Source of the DNA: Eubacterium sp.
Lineage (GTDB): Bacteria; Bacillota; Clostridia; Oscillospirales; Acutalibacteraceae
Length of the DNA stretch: 9,184 nucleotides
Assembly: GCA_024696725.1 (NCBI GenBank)
Contig: JAILGO010000137.1
Coordinates: 1-9,184 of the forward strand
Reading direction: 5' to 3'
Under the pieces are notes generated by a model, which did not search any database, was not told where the DNA came from, and saw only the letters and a program-made list of their open reading frames with translations. The position numbers and the translations under genes were made by a program. This document shows, piece after piece, positions 1-6,659 of the stretch. Each line of letters opens with the position of its first letter. The stretch's first letter is position 1.

Positions 1-391
1 TTCCGCCGCCGACGGAAGCTTCAAAAAGATAGTTTACGCCGTACTCCTTCGCGGTATTAAGAAGCTCAAGTCCCTTCTGGGCTACAAGCTCTTTATTAGA
101 GCTTACAACGCTTTTTCCCGACTTTAAAAGCTTCATCGTAAAATCAAACGCGGGGTTTACGCCGCCCATCGTTTCGGCTACGACCTTTATTTCACCGTCG
201 TTTAAAATATCGTTAAAATCCTTTGTAAAAAGCGCCTCGTGGCTGTCGCCCGGGAATTCGCGCAGGTCGAGTATTCTTTTAACCTCAAGCGCTTCCCCGT
301 CGGTACGCTTCATTATTACCTGTTTATGATTTTCTATTACGTCTACGACACCGGATCCTACGGTTCCGTAGCCCATTACAGCAACTTTCAT
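1..391 (-). CDS. hom: Homoserine dehydrogenase, N-terminal part (cut by window edge)
   Basis: NAD(P)-dependent homoserine dehydrogenase reduces aspartate semialdehyde to homoserine on the threonine/methionine branch of the aspartate pathway, in the cytosol. I translated 130 complete codons from the ATG at 391-389. The N-terminus has the Rossmann motif GYGTVG (residues 7-12). SSNKELVA (97-104) carries the conserved lysine, K100, and FEASVGGG (123-130) is the family's motif at the start of the catalytic domain. These three in this order make the family call firm. The gene runs off the left edge, so the rest of the catalytic domain and any C-terminal ACT domain cannot be judged. A weak Shine-Dalgarno (GAAGGG, about 8 nt upstream) supports the start. 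It is divergent from the membrane protein gene at 575. Confidence 0.93.
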   Translation of the reverse strand, partial: MKVAVMGYGTVGSGVVDVIENHKQVIMKRTDGEALEVKRILDLREFPGDSHEALFTKDFNDILNDGEIKVVAETMGGVNPAFDFTMKLLKSGKSVVSSNKELVAQKGLELLNTAKEYGVNYLFEASVGGG

Positions 392-427
392 ATAATTTGC
401 CCTTCTTTTTAAATATACGTCTGAACT

Positions 428-436
428 ATTATATCA
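428..436 (-). promoter_or_regulatory. Extended -10 promoter of hom
   Basis: Read on the minus strand, 436-428 is TGATATAAT, a perfect -10 hexamer with the TGn extension. The hexamer 17 nt upstream (TAGCGT) is a poor -35, as is common for extended -10 promoters. The transcript would begin near 421, giving a leader of about 30 nt before the hom ATG. Confidence 0.6.
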
Positions 437-454
437 AATTAAGTATGCAAACGC

Positions 455-478
455 TACTAAAATTTTAAATTTTTGGTA
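455..478. promoter_or_regulatory. AT-rich imperfect palindrome between divergent promoters
   Basis: A 24-bp dyad begins TACTAAAATTTT and ends AAATTTTTGGTA, with 10 of 12 half-site positions symmetric. It lies upstream of the hom -10, roughly over its -35 to -60 region, and about 30 bp upstream of the -35 of the gene at 575. It could be an operator for a dimeric repressor or an UP-type AT-rich element. I cannot assign a regulator, and AT-rich sequence forms such dyads by chance fairly often. Confidence 0.3.
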
Positions 479-506
479 AAAAAATAATTAAACATTATAA
501 AATCAC

Positions 507-534
507 TTGAAGTTTAGTACATATTGCTTATAAT
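507..534 (+). promoter_or_regulatory. SigA-type promoter of the AI-2E/YtvI-like gene
   Basis: TTGAAG (507-512) and TATAAT (529-534) are separated by 16 nt. Transcription would begin near 541, about 34 nt before the ATG at 575. This places the possible upstream TTG start at 524 inside the promoter, before the transcription start, which argues against that longer reading. Confidence 0.65.
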
Positions 535-574
535 AAAAGATATAAGACGACTTTTTATCGGGAGGCTGATAATA

Positions 575-1723
575 ATGACGGAAAAAGTCGAGAAGCGCAA
601 AGCTTTTCTTATTAACATACTGTTTCTTGCAGCAATACTTGCGCTGATATACGTATTTTTTAAATATCTTTTCTGGGTTTCGGCGCCGTTTATTCTTACT
701 TTTCTTATAGCGATTCTTCTTCAGAAGCCGATAAGAGCGCTCGACAGAAAGTGTAAGAAAAATCTTCACACGTTCTGGAGCATAATACTCGTAATACTCG
801 TAATACTTGTAATTCTCGTTCCGCTCGGTTTTATTTTATCATCCCTCATTTCCAAGGTTTCGGATTTGATAAGGCAGCTCGTCGATATGCTTAAGGATAT
901 ACCGACGCTTCTCGCGACTATCGAGACGAAGGTTCTCAACTTCGCGAAGTTCCTTCCCGAAGGCATTTACGAGTCCTTCAGTAAAACGGTAACCGAGGCG
1001 TTCTCAAAAATGATTGAGGACTCGGATTTCGGCTCTCTCGGAATAGACACCTCTTCGCTTAAAAACGGCGTTTCAAGCGGAATCTCGGGAGTTTTCGGAG
1101 TAGTTAAGAATATTCCCGGCATAGCAATCGGCGTTGTAATCGGCATTATCGCGTGCATATTCTTTACCAAGGATTACGACAGAATCGTGAAGTTTATTCA
1201 GCTTCAGCTCCCCGACGGAAAGAAAAATATTCTCGTTGAATTCAAGCAGGTTTTCACTACGACGATTTTAAAAATGGTACGCGCGTATCTTCTTATTATG
1301 TGCATTACCTTCGGCGAGCTTTTCCTCGGCTTCAGTCTTTTAAGACTTCTTAACATTATGAATAACAGCTACTATATCTGGATTGCTCTCGGTATCACGG
1401 TATTTGACGTTATGCCCGTTGCGGGAAGCGGCGGTATTCTCATTCCGTGGGCTCTCATTTCGCTCGTTTTAGGCAATTACAAGCAGGCAATCGGACTTAT
1501 AGTAATCTACGTTATCATCACCGTTGTAAGGCAGTATATCGAGCCGAAAATCGTCGGCGACACGCTCGGAGTACATCCGCTCGTTACGCTTATGGGACTC
1601 TATTTCGGACTCAAGCTTTTCGGACCGCTCGGTATGTTCGTAGTACCGATTACGGTAATGACCTTAAAGGCGTTCAACGATACGGGAAGAATCCACCTCT
1701 GGACTCCGCCGAAAAGACAATAA
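575..1723 (+). CDS. AI-2E family membrane protein, YtvI-like
   Basis: A 382-aa polytopic inner-membrane protein of the AI-2E exporter (PerM/UPF0118) family. Hydrophobic segments lie at about residues 11-30, 33-50, 68-92, 181-197, 236-260, 265-279, 284-300, 303-319 and 332-360, with a polar stretch (about 93-180) between the third and fourth, as is typical of the family. The C-terminal signature includes FDVMPVAGSGG (277-287), IPWAL (290-294), RQYIEPKIVG (319-328) and HPLVTL (334-339). The pattern DxxPxxGxGxxxIPW followed by RQxxEPKIVG is closest to the sporulation protein YtvI, but I cannot exclude a general AI-2E paralogue. What it transports is unknown. The ATG at 575 is chosen over an in-frame TTG at 524 because it has a strong GGGAGG site (560-565) 9 nt upstream and lies after the promoter. 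It is a single-gene unit ending in a terminator. Confidence 0.85.
   Translation: MTEKVEKRKAFLINILFLAAILALIYVFFKYLFWVSAPFILTFLIAILLQKPIRALDRKCKKNLHTFWSIILVILVILVILVPLGFILSSLISKVSDLIRQLVDMLKDIPTLLATIETKVLNFAKFLPEGIYESFSKTVTEAFSKMIEDSDFGSLGIDTSSLKNGVSSGISGVFGVVKNIPGIAIGVVIGIIACIFFTKDYDRIVKFIQLQLPDGKKNILVEFKQVFTTTILKMVRAYLLIMCITFGELFLGFSLLRLLNIMNNSYYIWIALGITVFDVMPVAGSGGILIPWALISLVLGNYKQAIGLIVIYVIITVVRQYIEPKIVGDTLGVHPLVTLMGLYFGLKLFGPLGMFVVPITVMTLKAFNDTGRIHLWTPPKRQ
785..820 (+). repeat. Four tandem 9-bp units coding (Ile-Leu-Val)x4
   Basis: Inside the AI-2E/YtvI-like gene, four 9-bp units stand end to end: ATACTCGTA twice, then ATACTTGTA and ATTCTCGTT. They encode residues 71-82 as four Ile-Leu-Val triplets within the third membrane segment. 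Gain or loss of a unit keeps the frame and changes helix length by three residues. Confidence 0.75.
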
Positions 1724-1750
1724 AAAAAGACGGTTAAACCGTCTTTTTTT
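1722..1750. terminator. Bidirectional intrinsic terminator after the AI-2E/YtvI-like gene
   Basis: An A7 run leads into GACGG (1729-1733), loop TTAAA, then CCGTC (1739-1743) and a T7 run, directly at the TAA stop. With A and T tracts on both sides it can work in both directions, so it should stop the 575-1723 transcript and also any read-through from the inositol operon. Confidence 0.85.
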
Positions 1751-1822
1751 ATTTTAAGCTATTTTAATTTTTACCTTAACGGTTTTATTATATCACATAA
1801 AAAATAATTGTAAATAGATAAG

Positions 1823-1852
1823 GGGCAATGGACACTCTGTGTGCCATTGCCC
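1823..1852 (-). terminator. Hairpin at the 3' end of the iol operon
   Basis: GGGCAATGG (1823-1831) pairs perfectly with CCATTGCCC (1844-1852), and the stem can extend with ACAC/GTGT around one bulged base. It lies 11 nt beyond the iolE stop codon. The U-tract that follows on the minus strand is broken, so it may act as a processing or stability hairpin, with the terminator at 1722-1750 as backstop. Confidence 0.6.
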
Positions 1853-1863
1853 GTATTCAGTGA

Positions 1864-2763
1864 TTAAAGTCCTGCGGTTTCGCGGATATATTTACGCGCC
1901 TTAACGGCATATTCGAACGGGTTAGCCTTTGCAGGGTCCTGCTCAGCTTCAACTACAACCCAGCCCTCGTAGCCTGCTTCGTCAAGGATATCGAAGATAG
2001 GCTTGAAATCAACGTCGCCGTCGCCGGGAACCGTGAACACGCCGGCTCTTACTGCGTCAAGGAAGGACATGTGATTAGGCACTACCTCGTTATTATACAC
2101 GTCAAGTCTTACGTCCTTAAGGTGAACGTGCTTCGTTCTTCCTATATACTTCTTAAATACCGGAACGGGGTCGATACCGGCGAAGGTAAGATGGCCCGAG
2201 TCGAGAAGCATATAAACGAGGTCGGGGTCGGTAAGCTCCATAAGCTTATCAATTTCCTCAACGGTCTGAACGCCCGTTCCCATGTGGTGATGAACCGTAA
2301 AGAACATACCCTTGCTCTTTGCGTACGCGCCCATTTCGTTAAAGCCCTTTGCAACGGTAGCCCACTGCTCTTCGGTATAGTAAGGCTTCTCCTCAAGGAT
2401 TGACTTAGTGAGGTCGCCCTGAATCGAGTTACCCTGCTCCGAAGCGCCGATTACCCTTGCACCGAGCTTATAGAGCTTATCGCAATGCGCCTTGAACGCC
2501 TCAATAGTTTCTTCATAAGGCTTTGAGGTGAGGAAGGACGAGAACCACGCGTTACAAATCTGAAGTCCTCTTATATCGAGATAGGGCTTTAAAACATCGG
2601 GGTCAGAGGGGTATTTATTACCGATTTCGCTTCCCTTGAAGCCTGCGAGAGCCATTTCGCTTATGCACTGCTCAAAGGTGTTTTCAGCGCCCAGGTCGGG
2701 CATATCGTCGTTAGTCCAGCCGATTGGCGCGATAGCAAGTTTTACTTTATCCGGATTAAGCAT
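1864..2763 (-). CDS. iolE: myo-Inosose-2 dehydratase
   Basis: IolE (EC 4.2.1.44) dehydrates 2-keto-myo-inositol (scyllo-inosose) to 3D-(3,5/4)-trihydroxycyclohexane-1,2-dione, the second step of myo-inositol breakdown, in the cytosol. It belongs to the xylose-isomerase-like TIM-barrel group with metal-binding residues at strand ends. At 299 aa it is full length for the family. Visible motifs are [12 protein letters not shown] (14-25), HHHMGTG (158-164), LDSGH (187-191), HVHLKD (212-217), PGDGDVDF (246-253) and VVVEAEQDP (269-277). The ATG at 2763 is preceded by an AAGGAG site that overlaps the iolD stop codon, so the two genes are likely translationally coupled. It is the last gene of the operon and is followed by a hairpin. 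Confidence 0.95.
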   Translation of the reverse strand: MLNPDKVKLAIAPIGWTNDDMPDLGAENTFEQCISEMALAGFKGSEIGNKYPSDPDVLKPYLDIRGLQICNAWFSSFLTSKPYEETIEAFKAHCDKLYKLGARVIGASEQGNSIQGDLTKSILEEKPYYTEEQWATVAKGFNEMGAYAKSKGMFFTVHHHMGTGVQTVEEIDKLMELTDPDLVYMLLDSGHLTFAGIDPVPVFKKYIGRTKHVHLKDVRLDVYNNEVVPNHMSFLDAVRAGVFTVPGDGDVDFKPIFDILDEAGYEGWVVVEAEQDPAKANPFEYAVKARKYIRETAGL

Positions 2764-2774
2764 ATTTTATCTCC

Positions 2775-4628
2775 TTAATAATCAAATGTCTTAGCAATAT
2801 TTTCCTGCATATCCTTATAGGCAGCGGCTACGGTCTCGCTCTTTGAAACCTCGGCAACGCCTACTCTCCACCAGCTCTCAAAGCCGGGAGTCATAGTCTT
2901 AGGCATAACCTTGATATCAAATACTACGGACTTAGTCTGCTTCTTCGCGTCCTCGAGAGCCGCGATAAGCTCAGCGGAATTATGGATTGAATATCCCTTC
3001 GCTCCGTAACCCTCTGCAATTTTAGCAAAGTCAACGGTCATATCCTCGCCGTCGAGCATACCCGTTTCGGGATTTCTTGCACGGAATACCGTACCGAAGG
3101 TATCGGTTCCCTGATTATTTTGAAGATTCTCAATACATCCCCAGCCTAGATTATCGAATACGCAGACGTTGATTTTAAGTCCCTCCTGAAGCGCGGTATA
3201 AAGCTCGCTGTGTCCCATAAGGAAGGAGCCGTCTCCGCAGAAGGTATAAACCTCTTTATCCGGGCAGGCGAGCTTTGCGCCGAGAGCACCGTTAATCTCG
3301 TAGCCCATATTTGAATAGCCGTATTCCATGTGATAGGTTCCGCGGTTGCCCGCTCTGAAGAGCCTCTGCATATCGCCGGGAAGCGAGCCCGCAGAGCCGA
3401 GAGCGATATCGTCGTCGCCCATAAACTCGTTAATAATACCGAGAGCTCTCGTCTGGCTTAAGCCGCCCTCAAGCTCGGTATGATAGAAGCCGTCGACGAT
3501 AGAATCCCACTCTGTTTTAGCCGCAGCGATTTCGCCCGTGTATTTTGTTTCGTAATCGCCGAGCGCCTCGTCGATTGCGACTACCGCGTCTCTTGCGTCG
3601 GCGATAACCGCCTCGGCGTCCATCTTGAACGCGTCGAAGGGACAGATATTAATACCGAGAACCTTGCGGTTTTCGTTAAACAGCCACTTTGAAGAGGTTG
3701 TAAAGTCTGTAAATCTTGTACCTACGCCGATAATAAGGTCGGCGTCTCTTGCGATAACGTTAGCTGCCTTTCCGCCCGTTACGCCGATACCGCCGAGGTT
3801 AAGGGGATGCTTCCAGTCGATTATTCCCTTACCCGCCTGAGTTTCGGTAATCGGGATATTGTGCTTAACCGCAAGGTCGAGAAGCTCCTGCTCAGCACCG
3901 CTGTAACGCACGCCGCCGCCGCAGATAATAATCGGCTTTTCAGCGTTCTTTATAAGCTCAACGGCTCTTTCAAGCTGAGAAAGAGCTATCGGTCTTCTGT
4001 CAAGATGCCATACTCTTTTCTGTAAGAAATGCTCGGGATAATCGTAAGCCTCGCCCTCGACGTCCTGAGGCATAGCAAGGCATACGGCGCCCGTATCCGC
4101 AGGGTCGGTAAGAACGCGCATAGCGTTAAGACAGGCAGTCATAAGCTGCTCGGGACGTACAATTCTGTCAAAGTAGTGGCACACGCCGCGGAACGCGTCG
4201 GTTACGGTTCTTCCGTAGTTATCGAAAAATTCAGCCTGCTGAAGAACGGGGTCGGGCTGACGGCACGCAAAGGTGTCGCCGGGAAGAACGAGGAGAGGTA
4301 TTCTGTTAGCAGTCGCACAGCCGCAGGCGGTTACCATATTGGTAGCGCCGGGACCGATAGACGATACGCAGGGAATAATAGCTCTTCTATCCATCTGCTT
4401 AGCGTAAGCTACGGCGGCGAGAGCCATATTCTGCTCGTTTTTACCCTGATAGAATCTAAGGCTGTGACCGCCCTGCTCGAGCGCCTGACCGACGCCGACA
4501 ACGCAGCCGTGACCGAAGATGCCGAACATTCCCGTTACGAACTTGGTTTCAACTCCGTCAAATTCGACGTACTGATTGTCGAGGAATTTAACGAGTGCCT
4601 GGGACATTGTTAATCTTTCGCGTTTCAT
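2775..4628 (-). CDS. iolD: 3D-(3,5/4)-Trihydroxycyclohexane-1,2-dione acylhydrolase
   Basis: IolD (EC 3.7.1.22) is a thiamine-diphosphate enzyme that hydrolytically opens the ring of the IolE product to 5-deoxy-D-glucuronate. The 617 aa show the three-domain plan of the acetolactate-synthase superfamily. The N-terminal domain has FGIFGHG (35-41), GKNEQNMA (62-69) with the likely activating glutamate E65, and SSIGPGATN (89-97). The central domain has KPIIICGGG (231-239) and ETQAGKG (262-268). The C-terminal cofactor domain has GSAGSLPGD (411-419), the ThDP/Mg motif starting CGDGSF (464-469) and ending FDN (491-493), and the IolD-type tail PKTMTPGFESWW (576-587). RQPDPVLQQ (123-131) is also IolD-like and separates it from acetolactate synthase. 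The ATG has an AAAGGAG site 6 nt upstream. There are 30 nt to iolG upstream and 11 nt to iolE downstream. Confidence 0.95.
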   Translation of the reverse strand: MKRERLTMSQALVKFLDNQYVEFDGVETKFVTGMFGIFGHGCVVGVGQALEQGGHSLRFYQGKNEQNMALAAVAYAKQMDRRAIIPCVSSIGPGATNMVTACGCATANRIPLLVLPGDTFACRQPDPVLQQAEFFDNYGRTVTDAFRGVCHYFDRIVRPEQLMTACLNAMRVLTDPADTGAVCLAMPQDVEGEAYDYPEHFLQKRVWHLDRRPIALSQLERAVELIKNAEKPIIICGGGVRYSGAEQELLDLAVKHNIPITETQAGKGIIDWKHPLNLGGIGVTGGKAANVIARDADLIIGVGTRFTDFTTSSKWLFNENRKVLGINICPFDAFKMDAEAVIADARDAVVAIDEALGDYETKYTGEIAAAKTEWDSIVDGFYHTELEGGLSQTRALGIINEFMGDDDIALGSAGSLPGDMQRLFRAGNRGTYHMEYGYSNMGYEINGALGAKLACPDKEVYTFCGDGSFLMGHSELYTALQEGLKINVCVFDNLGWGCIENLQNNQGTDTFGTVFRARNPETGMLDGEDMTVDFAKIAEGYGAKGYSIHNSAELIAALEDAKKQTKSVVFDIKVMPKTMTPGFESWWRVGVAEVSKSETVAAAYKDMQENIAKTFDY

Positions 4629-4658
4629 AATTACTCCTTTTCCGACGATTGTTATTAT

Positions 4659-5672
4659 TTAGAGTTCGATTTCGGAGAGCTTAACGGGTCTGTGCTCCGC
4701 TACGGAGAGCTTTGCGGCGAGTCCTAAACGGAGCGCCTCAAGTCCGTCGTTAACGGTTGTCTTAGTAGCCTTATCGTTAATAACCGCGTCGATAAACTCG
4801 GTCATTTCGTCGGTGAAGGACTGCATATATCTTTCAAGGAAGAAATAGAGCGGCTTATCGGTTACGTTACCGTTTTCGTTAATATAAGCTACGTTTGTAG
4901 GCGTATCGTTAGCAGCGCTTGCCTGACCGCCGGAGCCGAATACCTCGAGTCTCTGGTCGTAGCCGTAGCAGGCTCTGCGGCAGTTGTCGATAACGCCGAT
5001 TGCGCCGCTCTTGAATTTAAGAGCAACGAGAGCGGTGTCAACGTCGCCCGCTTCGCCGATTGCCTTATCGACCATAACGGTAGCGTTAGCATAAACCTCG
5101 TCAACCTCGCCGCCGATAAAACGAGCCATATCAAAATCGTGAACCGTCATATCGAGGAAGATTCCGCCCGATACCTTAACGTAGTTAATCGGAGGAGCCT
5201 CGGGGTCACGGGAGGTAATTTTAATAATCTGAAGGTCGCCGAGCTTACCCTCGTCAGCGAGAGCCTTGATATGAGCGAAATTATGGTCATAGCGTCTGTT
5301 GAAGCCTATCTGAAGCTTTACGCCCGCCTTTTCGACAGCTGCGATAACCTTCTTGATTTTAGCTACCGTAAGGTCAACGGGCTTTTCGCAGAAGATATGC
5401 TTGCCCGCTTCAGCCGCTTCACAGGCAATATCGGCATGAGTATCGGTAGAGGAGCAGATAAGCACAGCCTCTATTTCGGGATTATTTAAAATCTCGTGAT
5501 AATCAGCGCAGTAATTCGGGATACCGAGCTCCTCGGCTACCTTCTTCGCACCGTCAACATATATATCCGAAATGGCTACGATTTCAGCCGACGGAATATG
5601 GTATGTAATTGACTTAGCGTGTACCTGACCGATTCTTCCGGCACCAATAATTCCTACTTTGAGTTTTTTCAT
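4659..5672 (-). CDS. iolG: myo-Inositol 2-dehydrogenase (Gfo/Idh/MocA family)
   Basis: IolG (EC 1.1.1.18) oxidises myo-inositol to scyllo-inosose with NAD+, the entry step of the pathway. The 337-aa protein has an N-terminal Rossmann domain with GAGRIG (10-15), the EKP motif (96-98) with catalytic Lys97, GFNRRYD (123-129), and the substrate-site residues Asp174 and His178 in FLDMTVHDFD. YGYDQRLEVFG (236-246) is typical of IolG rather than of other Gfo/Idh oxidoreductases. Relatives can act on scyllo-inositol or D-chiro-inositol, and exact substrate cannot be read from sequence. It is first in the operon, with ATG at 5672 and a GAGGT site 7 nt upstream. The inference of function is much strengthened by iolD and iolE directly behind it. 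Confidence 0.93.
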   Translation of the reverse strand: MKKLKVGIIGAGRIGQVHAKSITYHIPSAEIVAISDIYVDGAKKVAEELGIPNYCADYHEILNNPEIEAVLICSSTDTHADIACEAAEAGKHIFCEKPVDLTVAKIKKVIAAVEKAGVKLQIGFNRRYDHNFAHIKALADEGKLGDLQIIKITSRDPEAPPINYVKVSGGIFLDMTVHDFDMARFIGGEVDEVYANATVMVDKAIGEAGDVDTALVALKFKSGAIGVIDNCRRACYGYDQRLEVFGSGGQASAANDTPTNVAYINENGNVTDKPLYFFLERYMQSFTDEMTEFIDAVINDKATKTTVNDGLEALRLGLAAKLSVAEHRPVKLSEIEL

Positions 5673-5710
5673 AGCATTTACCTCGCATTCAGCAATTTAT
5701 AGTCGTTAAT

Positions 5711-5739
5711 ATTTTATCATAGCTAAAAAGTTTATGCAA
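5711..5739 (-). promoter_or_regulatory. Promoter of iolG-iolD-iolE
   Basis: On the minus strand, TTGCAT (5739-5734) is followed after 17 nt by TAAAAT (5716-5711), with a TGn extension directly before the -10 (TATGATAAAAT). Transcription should start near 5704, giving a leader of about 32 nt. I saw no clear cre site and no recognisable IolR operator. Confidence 0.75.
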
Positions 5740-5745
5740 TATATA

Positions 5746-5779
5746 AATAAAAAATATCGGCGCATAATTGCGCCGATAT
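5746..5779 (-). terminator. Terminator of the small regulator operon
   Basis: A perfect 11-bp stem, ATATCGGCGCA (5754-5764) with TGCGCCGATAT (5769-5779) and a 4-nt loop, is followed on the minus strand by TTTTTTATTT. It ends the transcript of the two small genes at 5875-6410 and lies just upstream of the iol promoter, so it insulates the iol operon from them. Confidence 0.85.
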
Positions 5780-5814
5780 CAGATTTTTTCATAGTATGGT
5801 AGGGGTTAAAACTA

Positions 5815-5870
5815 CAGGCAGGGACCGTAGAGTGGAGAAATCCCGCGAGGAGCTTTACAGAGTCCGCCTG
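5815..5870 (+). repeat. Structured, possibly repeat-derived element with GNRA loop
   Basis: CAGGC (5815-5819) pairs with GCCTG (5866-5870), GGAC (5822-5825) with GTCC (5862-5865), GTAGAG (5827-5832) with CTTTAC (5853-5858, one G-U pair), and GGA-GAAA-TCC (5834-5843) closes a GNRA tetraloop. The G-U pair and the GNRA loop exist only on the plus strand. The core AGTGGAGAAATCCCGCGAG resembles dispersed repeats I remember from many bacterial genomes; copy number cannot be tested here. It lies in the 3' untranslated part of the small regulator operon. It may be a decayed repeat, a plus-strand structured RNA, or both. I see no good plus-strand promoter. Confidence 0.45.
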
Positions 5871-5874
5871 ATAA

Positions 5875-6210
5875 TTATACGCAGGACTGCCCGAGCCTTT
5901 CGTATTCACCGAGGGCGGCAGTCACTGCGGCATAGCAGTATTTAAGCTCGGAGTTAAGAATCTTCTTAGCGGATATTATGTGGCGCGAAACGGTCGACTG
6001 GGAAACCTTAAGCTTTTCGGCGATATCGCGCTGACTCATTTCGGATTCATATCTGTATTTTATACAGAGGTACTGTCTTTCGGTCAGCTTTTGCTTCATA
6101 ATAAACGGGAGAACGAAGGAAAAGGATTTATTAAGCGCCTTTTCGTAGTCGCAGCCGTCGGCTCTGAAGGAGCCGAGTCCGTTATAATAGCAGTTAACAT
6201 AATCCATCAT
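5875..6210 (-). CDS. Sigma-70 region-4-like helix-turn-helix protein
   Basis: A 111-aa protein whose middle (about residues 41-86) looks like sigma-factor region 4 or a related helix-turn-helix: KLTERQYLCIKYRY, then SQRDIAEKLKVSQSTVSRHI (59-78) as the DNA-contacting part. There is no region 2, so it is not a complete sigma factor; it is more likely a DNA-binding regulator. The N-terminal 40 residues and the C-terminal tail are not recognised. The first ATG (6210) overlaps the upstream gene's stop as ATGA. The second ATG (6207) is a reasonable alternative, because GAGG at 6218-6215 is 7 nt from it but only 4 nt from the first. The overlap means translational coupling with the 67-aa protein. 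Its targets are unknown. Confidence 0.75.
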   Translation of the reverse strand: MMDYVNCYYNGLGSFRADGCDYEKALNKSFSFVLPFIMKQKLTERQYLCIKYRYESEMSQRDIAEKLKVSQSTVSRHIISAKKILNSELKYCYAAVTAALGEYERLGQSCV

Positions 6211-6410
6211 TCCACCTCATAATAGCCTTTCAGTATCGCAGCCGTTCTTTTACACTCACAAGCCATATCGTAATACACTTTCATTCTTCTTCTGAGGAGG
6301 TAAAGGTCTTTACCTCTGTAAACGCACAGCAAGGGCTTTAATGCGTCAAGCTTAGCGCTTAAGACCCTGTACTGAGCTTCGTATTCACAAGCTAATTCTT
6401 CTATTGTCAA
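6207..6410 (-). CDS. Small charged helical protein of unknown function, paired with the HTH protein
   Basis: I do not recognise this protein. From the TTG at 6410 it has 67 aa, is rich in Leu, Lys, Arg, Glu and Tyr, and has the look of two amphipathic helices (about 2-25 and 33-63) around a short LKPLLCVYRGKD segment, so a helical hairpin or short coiled coil is likely. Three cysteines are at 29, 51 and 53. The inner TTG is preferred over an in-frame TTG at 6428 because GAAGGG (6422-6417) lies 6 nt upstream of it, while the outer one has no ribosome site. Its stop overlaps the start of the helix-turn-helix gene, so the two are probably made together and may interact; that is inference only. 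Confidence 0.6.
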   Translation of the reverse strand: MTIEELACEYEAQYRVLSAKLDALKPLLCVYRGKDLYLLRRRMKVYYDMACECKRTAAILKGYYEVE

Positions 6411-6465
6411 CTTCTGCCCTTCTTTCAAATGTATTAAGACTGACGAGTGGAATCAATCTGATTTC

Positions 6466-6494
6466 ATTTTAGTAGTACATTTGTTCTATGTCAA
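6466..6494 (-). promoter_or_regulatory. Consensus promoter of the small regulator operon
   Basis: On the minus strand, TTGACA (6494-6489) is followed after exactly 17 nt by TAAAAT (6471-6466). Transcription should start near 6459, about 50 nt before the TTG start at 6410. It is 7 nt downstream of the T-tract of the terminator at 6502-6531. Confidence 0.8.
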
Positions 6495-6501
6495 GTGAAA
6501 C

Positions 6502-6531
6502 AAAAAAGACAGAACGAAAAATCGGACTGTC
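6502..6531 (-). terminator. Second minus-strand terminator, upstream of the regulator operon
   Basis: On the minus strand, GACAG (6531-6527) pairs with CTGTC (6512-6508), with an inner CGA/TCG helix and a TTTT loop, followed by T6 (6507-6502). It may catch read-through from the candidate sRNA or end a separate short transcript. Confidence 0.65.
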
Positions 6532-6621
6532 GTATAAGAAAAAAAGGGAGAAGAATTAAGTGAGTCAAAAGTTCGTATACGCAATCTGTAGTTGCGTCAG
6601 AGGTTATCCGTTACGGGATGT
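6532..6621. other. Spacer between tandem terminators, no accepted gene
   Basis: This part of the 416-nt gap between coding regions has a 6-bp hairpin, ACGCAA (6579-6584) with TTGCGT (6592-6597), and a small dyad at 6606-6619. No clear promoter drives it on either strand. A 28-codon GTG-started reading frame on the plus strand runs through it and is discussed under rejected items. Confidence 0.4.
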
Positions 6622-6659
6622 AAAAAAGAAGAAAGACCGTGTATAACACACAGTCTTTC
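6622..6659 (-). terminator. Terminator of the candidate small RNA
   Basis: On the minus strand, GAAAGACTGTGT (6659-6648) pairs with ACACGGTCTTTC (6642-6631) as a 12-bp stem with one G-U pair and a 5-nt loop, followed by TTCTTTTTT (6630-6622). Confidence 0.85.

Noticed and set aside
524..574. Upstream TTG extension of the AI-2E/YtvI-like gene
   Set aside because: It begins within the -10 region of the predicted promoter and has no ribosome site, whereas the ATG at 575 has GGGAGG at good spacing.
4029..4613. Long open frame (194 codons) on the plus strand opposite iolD
   Set aside because: It is a mirror frame of a strongly supported enzyme gene, with low-complexity composition and no promoter or ribosome site of its own. 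The same applies to other open frames opposite iolE, iolG and the membrane protein genes.
5706..5909. 67-codon minus-strand frame downstream of the HTH gene
   Set aside because: It runs through the perfect terminator hairpin at 5754-5779 and through the iol promoter, so it is not a plausible gene.
6411..6428. Six-codon longer start (TTG at 6428) of the small protein
   Set aside because: No ribosome site precedes it; GAAGGG is placed for the inner TTG at 6410.
6560..6646. 28-codon plus-strand frame starting GTG with GGGAG 9 nt upstream, coding a small Cys-containing, Lys-rich peptide
   Set aside because: No plus-strand promoter is visible, and the frame runs into the antisense of the candidate sRNA terminator, whose stem explains the sequence there. 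A check for conservation of the peptide or ribosome profiling could revive it.
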